This document shows positions 6,657 through 13,658 of a stretch of DNA of 13,658 bases, one piece after another. The first letter of the stretch is position 1. Every line of letters begins with the position of its first letter. The position numbers and the translations under genes were made by a program. The stretch is taken from the NCBI GenBank assembly GCA_049318845.1, contig JBMOFH010000084.1, positions 1 through 13,658 of the forward strand, read 5' to 3'. Source of the stretch: CAIOZW01 sp049318845 (GTDB taxonomy: Bacteria; Acidobacteriota; Blastocatellia; RBC074). The notes under the pieces are model-generated. The model did no database searches and was not told where the DNA came from. It was given only the letters and a program-made list of their open reading frames with translations.

Positions 6657-6662
6657 ACCTCC
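6657..6662 (-). promoter_or_regulatory. infC ribosome binding site deciding an ATT start
   Basis: GGAGGT on the minus strand lies 5 nt before the in-frame ATT at 6651-6649. This is ideal spacing, whereas the first ATG is 39 nt further downstream. The site is therefore the main evidence for a non-canonical start and for IF-3 autoregulation. Confidence 0.7.
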
Positions 6663-6700
6663 ACGATAAATGGTGTTGATCGAATGGTTGAGGAACCTGA

Positions 6701-8677
<1,977 letters not shown>

Positions 8678-8702
8678 AGCGTGTTTCCTGGTGTGTTCGG
8701 TC

Positions 8703-8766
8703 GCCGGACAGAGAACCGGCTCCCGAAGAATATTCCGCTTTCAGCGGACTACTCTCAATGATTATA
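8703..8766 (-). promoter_or_regulatory. thrS leader with two hairpins and a -10-like TATAAT
   Basis: Reading toward thrS, a TATAAT (8766-8761) is followed by hairpin TCCGCT-GAA-AGCGGA (8748-8734) and hairpin GCCGG-8 nt-CCGGC (8720-8703), then the AGGA/GTG start. A transcript starting near 8754 would have a leader of roughly 75 nt. In E. coli ThrRS represses its own message by binding leader hairpins that mimic tRNA-Thr; a similar role here is only a possibility. No good -35 goes with the TATAAT, and another TATAAT lies at 8818-8813, so the start point is uncertain. Confidence 0.35.
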
Positions 8767-8842
8767 TTGCTGTGTGGACGATCCTAAAACAATATCCGGA
8801 CTTGTCTTAAATATTATAAAATATTCTTAATTTTTCTTATCA

Positions 8843-8901
8843 GTAACATTGTCAATGACAGGTCAATAACAGATGTTACGGATACTGACAGTTCAGATAT
8901 C
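8843..8901. other. AT-rich dyad region upstream of thrS
   Basis: GTAACAT (8843-8849) and ATGTTAC (8873-8879) form a perfect 7-bp inverted repeat whose loop contains a smaller one, TGTC-AAT-GACA (8850-8860). Next to it, GATACTGA and TCAGATATC (8881-8901) form a second near-perfect hairpin with one bulge. A TTGACA lies on the minus strand at 8855-8850 without a -10 at standard spacing. The cluster separates the candidate RNA from the thrS leader and may hold operators or an RNA 3' end, but no T-run supports termination on the minus strand. Confidence 0.4.
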
Positions 8902-9139
8902 ACGAAACAGGAGGGCTAAAGGGCCTGCCATCGAGCTATCGTGCATTAGAACCACCAACCAACTATCGGACAAGACCGGGTACCGCTCTCACTTTAGGTA
9001 AGGTCCTACGCCAGCGGTTACCATCGGAGGAGACACCAACCAGGCCATGCCTGTCTGTTGCCCGGGTGACCATCAGCGTGGAGCTGACGGCCTCGTCCGT
9101 ATTCCCATCCCGGAATCACCCTCTTTTACTCTCTGTGAT
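8899..9139 (-). ncRNA. Candidate structured RNA of unknown family between tRNA-Val and thrS
   Basis: A GC-rich block sits between AT-rich flanks and has no credible reading frame. It shows several nested helices: ATCAC (8899-8903) with GTGAT (9135-9139) and GAGGG (8911-8915) with CCCTC (9119-9123) would close the domain. GGTACCGCT (8979-8987) pairs with AGCGGTTACC (9013-9022) with one bulged base, and it encloses TAGG/CCTA (8995-8998 with 9005-9008). CCATCAGC (9070-9077) pairs with GCTGACGG (9083-9090). The last helix has a G-U pair only if transcribed from the minus strand, where the plus strand would have A-C, so I favour minus. I looked for RNase P, tmRNA, SRP, 6S and common riboswitch signatures and did not find them. 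The ends and expression are inferred. Confidence 0.45.
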
Positions 9140-9308
9140 TTATGTGGTCTCCATAGTCCGAAACACACAGAAAATATCAGAACTAGATTCTGGAAAATGC
9201 AATTAGAGAAATAATTACTATCCCCCTGGAGGAGATAACAATACCCTAACCGCATCCGGTCGATAACACTTCCGGAGCTGACGTTGAACAATTTGGCGTG
9301 TGCCAAAA
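9140..9308 (-). other. Gene-free spacer between tRNA-Val and the candidate RNA, with hairpins
   Basis: No gene is supported here. Reading on the minus strand after the tRNA there is a T-rich TTTTATTTT, then a hairpin TTTGGC-ACAC-GCCAAA (about 9307-9294). Next comes TCCGG/CCGGA around a 12-nt loop, and then TATCTCC-TCCAG-GGGGATA (9237-9219), whose single wobble is a proper G-U only on the minus strand. A weak promoter-like TTGCAT-17-TGATAT precedes the candidate RNA. The run of hairpins suggests a structured tail or leader rather than empty sequence. Confidence 0.35.
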
Positions 9309-9312
9309 TAAA

Positions 9313-9385
<73 letters not shown>

Positions 9386-9411
9386 AAAACCCTCTCACCA
9401 ACGAAGAAGAG

Positions 9412-9440
9412 AAATTACCACCAGCCTCCAATCCTGTCAA
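9412..9440 (-). promoter_or_regulatory. Probable promoter of tRNA-Val
   Basis: On the minus strand a perfect TTGACA (9440-9435) is followed by exactly 17 nt and TAATTT (9417-9412). The -10 matches the consensus at only three of six positions. It lies about 27 nt before the tRNA 5' end, a normal leader length. The TTGACA overlaps one arm of a TCAAGG/CCTTGA inverted repeat that extends toward the HNH stop. Confidence 0.55.
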
Positions 9441-9491
9441 GGGGTCAAAAGGCCCAGAACCTTGATCCCGTAAATTTTCTCCCGCCTGCCC

Positions 9492-10064
9492 CTAACCTCG
9501 CTGCTGATCGGCGTTCAAGTCCCACTCCGACTGATCCGCATGCTCAAGAAAGAGGTATTTGCGCCACTCCGGGCGATACTCCGCCGCGCGGCGAAACTCG
9601 GCTCGCTCCAATCCATAATAGAGCGCGCTCGGATTGGTCAGCAGCGGCATCCGTGCCTCCTCCGGGGTCCGATCACTCTTGCGGTTGTTGCATTCGCGGC
9701 AGGAAGCGACAAGGTTCTCGGCAACCGTCCGCCCGCCACGGGACTTCGGCTGGATGTGGTCGAGCGTAAGGTCGAAGGCCGTTCCGCGTCGCCCGCAATA
9801 CTGGCAACGGTAGTGATCACGCGCCAGGATACGATGGCGATTAGTGACTCTGTTCTGACGCGCACGAACGTCGATGTATTCAGTCAGCCGTATGACGGAT
9901 GGCACCTGAAAGAAGAAGTTGGGGGATCGCAGGATTTGGCCCGGATCTGGCTCGATCGACTCTGCGACGCGACGCCAGATCAGCGACAGCGCCTTGGTGG
10001 CAGTCACCAGACTGAGTGGTTCGTACGATGCGTTGAGCAGCAGGACCTTGCGAGAAATGACCAT
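9492..10064 (-). CDS. HNH endonuclease family protein
   Basis: This 190-residue protein starts at ATG 10062-10064 behind AAGGAG at 9 nt spacing. The N-terminal half (KVLLLNASYEPLSLVTATKA) is the small alpha/beta region common to this family. The HNH core covers about 84-130: CQYC (C87, C90), LDHIQPKSRGG with D102 and H103, N117, and CRECNNRKS with C122, C125, N126 and K129. The two CxxC pairs bind a structural zinc; H103, N117 and N126 form the metal-dependent nuclease centre. All are intact, so it should be active. These compact HNH proteins are widespread and are often chromosomal single genes of unknown role, not necessarily restriction enzymes. It follows the VWA gene by 375 nt and precedes tRNA-Val by about 106 nt, apparently as its own unit. 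Confidence 0.9.
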   Translation of the reverse strand: MVISRKVLLLNASYEPLSLVTATKALSLIWRRVAESIEPDPGQILRSPNFFFQVPSVIRLTEYIDVRARQNRVTNRHRILARDHYRCQYCGRRGTAFDLTLDHIQPKSRGGRTVAENLVASCRECNNRKSDRTPEEARMPLLTNPSALYYGLERAEFRRAAEYRPEWRKYLFLEHADQSEWDLNADQQRG

Positions 10065-10210
10065 CGATCAAAACTCCTTGTTATACCCCGTCCTCACCCG
10101 TCCATTCCTGTGTTATCCGGTTCTCCTGTCTTCTTTCCTCTAATTACCCAGCGCTCCTGATTAATCTCTTTCCGGGCATCCATCGTCATCGATTGTATGG
10201 TGCTTTATCT

Positions 10211-10291
10211 AATATGCCAGACAATATGCCAGACATTATGCCAGACAATATGCCAGACAATGTGCCAGACAATGTGCCAGTCAATATGCCT
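10211..10291. repeat. 12-bp tandem repeat, six full copies plus a partial one
   Basis: Consecutive 12-bp units start at 10211, 10223, 10235, 10247, 10259 and 10271, with a partial unit from 10283. The plus-strand consensus is AATATGCCAGAC. Copies 1, 2 and 4 are identical; copy 3 has ATT, copies 5 and 6 have AATGTG, and copy 6 ends GTC. The period is a multiple of 3, so frames stay open through it, but neither strand gives a convincing protein. It lies in the spacer between the VWA and HNH genes and might be a binding array or a slippage minisatellite. Confidence 0.9.
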
Positions 10292-10326
10292 GGGGGTATA
10301 TCCCGGGAATATCTCCCTCAACCCCC
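10292..10326. other. GGGGGT/ACCCCC inverted repeat next to the tandem repeat
   Basis: GGGGGT (10292-10297) and ACCCCC (10321-10326) are perfect 6-bp complements enclosing a nearly palindromic ATATCCCGGGAATAT. It directly abuts the 12-bp repeats. No T-run follows on the minus strand. It could fold in the 3' untranslated part of the VWA message or be a protein site. Confidence 0.4.
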
Positions 10327-10361
10327 AAAAATATAAACGAGCGCTGGCCAATTTTCCAGCG
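10327..10361 (-). terminator. Possible terminator of the DUF5682-VWA operon
   Basis: On the minus strand CGCTGG (10361-10356) and CCAGCG (10347-10342) form a perfect 6-bp stem with an 8-nt loop. After CTCG comes a T-rich TTTATATTTTT ending at 10327. It lies about 80 nt after the VWA stop. The T tract is not immediately adjacent to the stem, so termination is plausible rather than clear. Confidence 0.4.
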
Positions 10362-10439
10362 TTCGATGACGATCGTCTTCCCGATCGGTCAAAGAGTCTG
10401 ATTAAATTTTTGGTTTTGTCCAGGATTGGAGTGGTCGAT

Positions 10440-11588
10440 TCAGTACTGGGGGCTCCGGTGATCGAGTATCGCGGCCAGAAGAGCCGGGAACTCTTCCGGG
10501 GTCGCGGCAAGGGCAGGAAGACCGAGGGCGGCGAGTTCGGCTGCGACCTCTTGATTCCAGGCGGGCTTATTCGAGGTGGAGGCAGCACGATCGTCGAGCG
10601 CGAGCAGTGAGATGATTTTGAGACCTGACTTACGAAGATTGCCGAAGGTCTGAATGAGATCCTCGCGTCGGCCACCATCGTGAAGATCACTGATCAGAAA
10701 GAGAACCGTCCTCTCAGGTTGATCGACCAGTCCCTGCGCATACTGGAGCGCGGCGCGAATATCGGTTCCCCCGCCGAGATTGAGACTGAAGAGGAGCTCG
10801 ACCGGGTCGGCAAGATGCGGGGTCAGGTCGACAACAGAGGTATCAAAGACCAGCAGATGGGTTTGTAATGAGGGGATTGACGCAAGAACCGAGCCGAGAA
10901 TGGCGGCGTGAACCGCCGATCCAGCCATCGACGCGCTCTGATCGATGCAGAGAATGACGGTCTGGCGCAGATTGGCGCGGGGCCTGGCGATGCGATTGAC
11001 CGGAATCACCGTCCGGAAGTCCGGCTGATAGTGTGCAAGGTTGGCGCGAATGGTTCGGGGCCAGTCGAAATCGGAGGCGCGCTGCGGCCGGTGTTGTCGG
11101 GAACGTGACGCGCCACTCCCGAGCGCCTGGCGAAGTCGAGGTTCGAGATTCCCTGCCAGCTCGGCGACGAGCCGTCGGACAACCTCCCGCGCGGTGCGGC
11201 GTGTCTCTTCCGGCATGGATGCGGCAAGTGTCAGGATTGTTGGCAGTAGTAACCGATCCGACACTACGGCCGCCACGGCTTCAAGTGACTCCGGTTCGAG
11301 AAGGAGCCGCCGCAGATCGAGCCGCTCGATCGCATCGCGCTGGAGTAGGTGCACGACCTCGGTCGGAAAGTAGCGACGGATATCTCCGAGCCAGTCTATC
11401 AGGCGCGGAGCGGAGCGGCGCAGCGTGCCCTTCCGATCCCCGCCATAAAGTGAGTCGAGGGCGCGATCGATCGCCCGGTCGGTCTCATCCGGGAGCCTCT
11501 CCGGCGCGTCGACCCCGGTTTCGCCAAGGATCAGCCGCCAGCGGCGAAGGCGTTCGGTCTCGGCAGTAATTTCTGGCATTTCAGGCAT
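10440..11588 (-). CDS. VWA-domain protein of the MoxR/DUF5682/VWA/SWIM type
   Basis: The 382-residue protein has an N-terminal helical region (1-190) and a C-terminal von Willebrand factor A domain from about 208. The metal-ion-dependent adhesion site is complete: DQSAS (D216, S218, S220), T275 in GGGTDI and D301 in LISDLHDGG. No signal peptide or membrane segment is seen, so it is cytoplasmic. In known clusters such VWA proteins work with a MoxR AAA+ ATPase, with the VWA domain recruiting substrate or partner proteins. Some of these clusters have been discussed as conflict-related systems, but the function is not established. It starts 37 nt after the DUF5682 stop and is clearly cotranscribed. 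GGAG lies 12 nt before the ATG; a second in-frame ATG three codons later is a possible alternative. Confidence 0.88.
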   Translation of the reverse strand: MPEMPEITAETERLRRWRLILGETGVDAPERLPDETDRAIDRALDSLYGGDRKGTLRRSAPRLIDWLGDIRRYFPTEVVHLLQRDAIERLDLRRLLLEPESLEAVAAVVSDRLLLPTILTLAASMPEETRRTAREVVRRLVAELAGNLEPRLRQALGSGASRSRQHRPQRASDFDWPRTIRANLAHYQPDFRTVIPVNRIARPRANLRQTVILCIDQSASMAGSAVHAAILGSVLASIPSLQTHLLVFDTSVVDLTPHLADPVELLFSLNLGGGTDIRAALQYAQGLVDQPERTVLFLISDLHDGGRREDLIQTFGNLRKSGLKIISLLALDDRAASTSNKPAWNQEVAAELAALGLPALAATPEEFPALLAAILDHRSPQY

Positions 11589-11625
11589 CTCGCTGCTCTG
11601 CTCCCTGCAAGGTCGTTGGTCGAAA

Positions 11626-13658
11626 TCAGATATGATTATCTGTGTTTAAGCCATTCTGGCCAGCCATTGGGTCTTGTCCAAGCATTCGGTCCAGGATCGG
11701 CCGAACAAGCGCGGCTCGCGCGCCATCGATTCGCTCGCCGCGAGATGTCATCTGTGCGGTGAGCCGTTCGTCGATGTGCCGCCGCTCGGCGGGCGAGAAG
11801 CCGGCAAATGTGCGCCGCAAGATCGGGAGTATTCGCTGAAAATGTTCGGCGTCGATTCCGCAGAGCCAGCGGTCGAGCGCCGGGAGGAGCCTCTCATCGA
11901 AGATGAGCCGTGAGCCGGAGTAAGCAAGCAGCCCCTCGATCCAGGCCGCGGTATCGCGCGGGTCGGTCGCCGCCGAAAGTGCGCGGGAGAGCTGCCGGTC
12001 GAACTCCTCCGCCGAGAGCCTCCGCGCCTGCCAGAGGAGCAGGCAGGCACATCCGGCGATCTGTGGGTTGAGATCGATCAGATCGAGCAGTTGACGGAGA
12101 GCCGCCGGCCAGAGCGAGCACCTGCTCTTACTGGATTCACTGGACAAACTGGATTCTGTGGCTTCGCTGAAAAGGATGCCCATCGCCAGGTCGACCTCGA
12201 TCAGTGATTTAACATCGTCGCCCACCCGCCCCGAAAGAAAGGCCGGCAGTCCGACGCAGAGCCGCTCGACCGCCCGATCAATGATAATCCTGATTGGGAG
12301 GAGCGGCTCTGACAGGGTTGAGAGGGTACGATAGCGTTCGATCCGAACCAGCGCCGGGAACGCGACAAGGAGCGGTCCCGGCTCACTCACCGTCAGGCGA
12401 TCAAGCTCCCCCGTCAGCCGGTCAGTCAGTCGTTGATCGGTCAGTCCGGCCTGAAGAACCCGATCCAGCAGGTCGATCAGCTCGCGGAGTGAGCCCGCCT
12501 GATCGACGAGATTGGTCGCGACGGTGATCGCCGCGCTCTCGATCGTTAGTCCGTGGAGAGCAGCGTGATGGAGAGCAAGCGCGATCTCCGGCCCCCCGAT
12601 CAATCGCCACGTCTCCCTGAAGTTCCCGCGACGATTGCCAGGCTCGCGCTGTGGTTCACGAATCGCACCGCCGACACCGAGCAGCTCCAGCCGGTGAAGA
12701 AGATGGCTGCGACGAAGATCGAGTCTGCGCCGTAGATCGAGCCGCAGGGTTCGGACTCCCGGTCGCGGATCGAGACGAAGTTCGCGGCATTGTCGCTGCC
12801 AGTCGAGCAGAAGTGGCGGCGCCGGGGCGTCAGGCGGAAGGCTTCCCACCCTCTCACCAATCACCAGCCGCTGCCTGACCAGCCTGAATGGCCCTTCCCG
12901 TCCCTCGCAGATAACGGCCAGCGTCGCCTCGTTCAACTCTGTGAGCCCGGGACGTGCGAGTGAGCGTATCGCGGCGAGCGCATCAGCCAGCCTTGCCGCG
13001 TCGATCACCTGCGCCGTCGAGACCTCGTAATGCTCCGCACGCAAAAGTGCCGCCACCTTGCCAAGCCATCCGATCGCGCTTCTGTCCGGCTGCGTCCAGA
13101 GATGGTGCGACCAGCCAGGCGCAACAATACCTGCCCCGTAGCCGGAGGCTGCACTCAGCCGCGCCTCGCTCCACGGCACCCAGACCGAGTTGACTCTAAT
13201 CTCTGGCCCAATCACTGGAAGCCCTGCCAGTAAACGATCATCTTCAGATTCGTCCCGAAAGTGGATCCCGGCCGGGTCGAGCGCTGGCAGATGCCACGCC
13301 CCACAAATCACCGCCACCCGATTGCTCCCCCCACCTGGCAAAGATTCAGCAGGCATAGATCCTGCTGGCAGCGACGCACGGATCATTCGCCGCATCCACG
13401 CCTCACGCCGCAGCTCATCCGGAGCCAGCGGCTCACGCAACCCGCTCCGAACCTCGCTCATCGCCGCGGCAATCCCGGCCCAAATCGCCCCGGTCTCGGC
13501 CCCGGTCTCTGCCCCGGTCTCTACTGGTCGCTCCTCGATCAACCGATCCCACCACTCCTCCGGATCGTCAAAGCCGGCGATCTTCGCCAGTTCCGCGAGC
13601 GGATCGGTCACCCGCCCCTCCGCCTCAACAACTGGCGCCAACTGATAGCGCAACGGCA
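11626..13658 (-). CDS. DUF5682-family protein, 5' end missing (cut by window edge)
   Basis: The reading frame is open to the window end, and the first in-frame candidate start (TTG at 13651-13653) follows a Pro codon. The visible part begins in the middle of the family's N-terminal region, so the true start lies outside. About 677 codons are present. Recognisable family features include VAVICGAWHLPALD (about 113-126), GYGAGIVAPGWSHHLW, ALHHAALHGLTIESAA and, near the C-terminus, LLAYSGSRLIFDERLLPALD and LPILRRTFAGFSPAERRHIDERL, the last in two shorter blocks. No catalytic residues are known to me for this family. The gene directly precedes the VWA gene, and MoxR ATPase and SWIM-type genes are expected upstream. 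It contains two in-frame minisatellites. Assignment is by recall of the family, not by search. Confidence 0.82.
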   Translation of the reverse strand, partial: PLRYQLAPVVEAEGRVTDPLAELAKIAGFDDPEEWWDRLIEERPVETGAETGAETGAIWAGIAAAMSEVRSGLREPLAPDELRREAWMRRMIRASLPAGSMPAESLPGGGSNRVAVICGAWHLPALDPAGIHFRDESEDDRLLAGLPVIGPEIRVNSVWVPWSEARLSAASGYGAGIVAPGWSHHLWTQPDRSAIGWLGKVAALLRAEHYEVSTAQVIDAARLADALAAIRSLARPGLTELNEATLAVICEGREGPFRLVRQRLVIGERVGSLPPDAPAPPLLLDWQRQCRELRLDPRPGVRTLRLDLRRRLDLRRSHLLHRLELLGVGGAIREPQREPGNRRGNFRETWRLIGGPEIALALHHAALHGLTIESAAITVATNLVDQAGSLRELIDLLDRVLQAGLTDQRLTDRLTGELDRLTVSEPGPLLVAFPALVRIERYRTLSTLSEPLLPIRIIIDRAVERLCVGLPAFLSGRVGDDVKSLIEVDLAMGILFSEATESSLSSESSKSRCSLWPAALRQLLDLIDLNPQIAGCACLLLWQARRLSAEEFDRQLSRALSAATDPRDTAAWIEGLLAYSGSRLIFDERLLPALDRWLCGIDAEHFQRILPILRRTFAGFSPAERRHIDERLTAQMTSRGERIDGARAALVRPILDRMLGQDPMAGQNGLNTDNHI
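12130..12156 (-). repeat. 9-bp in-frame repeat in the DUF5682 gene
   Basis: Three adjacent 9-bp units (ACTGGATTC, ACTGGACAA, ACTGGATTC on the plus strand) encode the Ser-rich ESSLSSESS. This is a probable flexible loop grown by slippage and is unlikely to be in the conserved core. Confidence 0.65.
13489..13524 (-). repeat. 12-bp in-frame repeat in the DUF5682 gene
   Basis: Three consecutive 12-bp units with consensus CCCGGTCTCTGC on the plus strand encode ETGA repeated, giving VETGAETGAETGA. It is a low-complexity linker between the predicted N-terminal helices and the next conserved block. Confidence 0.75.

Noticed and set aside
9000..9025. TPP riboswitch, from CTGGCGTAGGA on the minus strand
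   Set aside because: The required CTGAGA and the other conserved arm are absent, and the segment is better explained by the GGTACCGCT helix.
8899..9139. Known RNA such as RNase P, tmRNA, SRP RNA, 6S RNA or a T-box before thrS
   Set aside because: None of the diagnostic motifs I know (for example GAGGAAAGTCC of RNase P or the T-box TGGNACCGCG) is present on either strand.
9073..9306. 77-codon minus-strand frame between tRNA-Val and thrS
   Set aside because: It starts at a TTG with no ribosome binding site, overlaps the hairpin-rich region, and the protein has no recognisable character.
10211..10291. CRISPR array
   Set aside because: The units are 12 bp and directly adjacent, without spacers, and no cas gene is near.
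10211..10291. Sigma-54 promoter from TGGCAC motifs in the repeats
   Set aside because: The GG and GC dinucleotides are not at the required 10-bp separation.
10205..10690. Minus-strand frame containing repeated WHIV tetrapeptides
   Set aside because: It overlaps the VWA gene in another frame and stays open through the 12-bp repeat only because the period is a multiple of 3.

Overview
The window looks like a bacterial chromosome segment of moderately high GC, and every gene I can support reads on the minus strand. Synteny (thrS-infC-rpmI-rplT-pheS-pheT followed by a ZapB-like coiled-coil protein and ZapA), a PheT without its tRNA-binding OB domain, and a secreted M28-type peptidase of a style common in Acidobacteriota suggest Acidobacteriota or a nearby phylum. 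That placement is inference from memory of families; no 16S or search result supports it.

Reading in the direction of transcription (high to low coordinates): (1) 13658-10440 holds a DUF5682-family protein cut by the window edge and a VWA protein with an intact MIDAS. This pair normally sits with a MoxR-type AAA ATPase and a SWIM-zinc-finger protein, which would lie outside the window. (2) 10439-10065 is a gene-free spacer with a 12-bp tandem repeat (6 full copies plus a partial one) and two hairpins. (3) 10064-9492 encodes an HNH endonuclease. (4) 9440-9314 holds a promoter-like site and tRNA-Val(GAC). (5) 9313-8678 has no credible gene but contains a GC-rich block (about 8899-9139) that folds into several nested helices, a good candidate for a structured RNA, and then an AT-rich stretch with dyads and the thrS leader. 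(6) 8677-1059 is the classic translation operon thrS-infC-rpmI-rplT-pheS-pheT. (7) 980-342 holds a ZapB-like coiled-coil protein and ZapA. (8) 220-1 is the start of an exported M28-family peptidase.

The translation operon has several local peculiarities. infC very probably starts at an ATT codon 13 codons before its first ATG, behind a good Shine-Dalgarno, as in other infC genes that autoregulate by start-codon discrimination. A rho-independent terminator separates rplT from pheS, so pheST expression is at least partly uncoupled from the ribosomal-protein part. An uncharacterised 270-residue protein with a D...QxK signature reminiscent of PD-(D/E)XK nucleases is inserted between pheS and pheT, with an ATGA stop/start overlap that couples it to pheT.

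Short tandem repeats with 9- or 12-bp units recur at four separate places, coding and non-coding, which suggests an active slippage or minisatellite process in this genome. The most promising new biology is the pheS-pheT inserted gene, the putative structured RNA upstream of thrS, and the DUF5682-VWA module.
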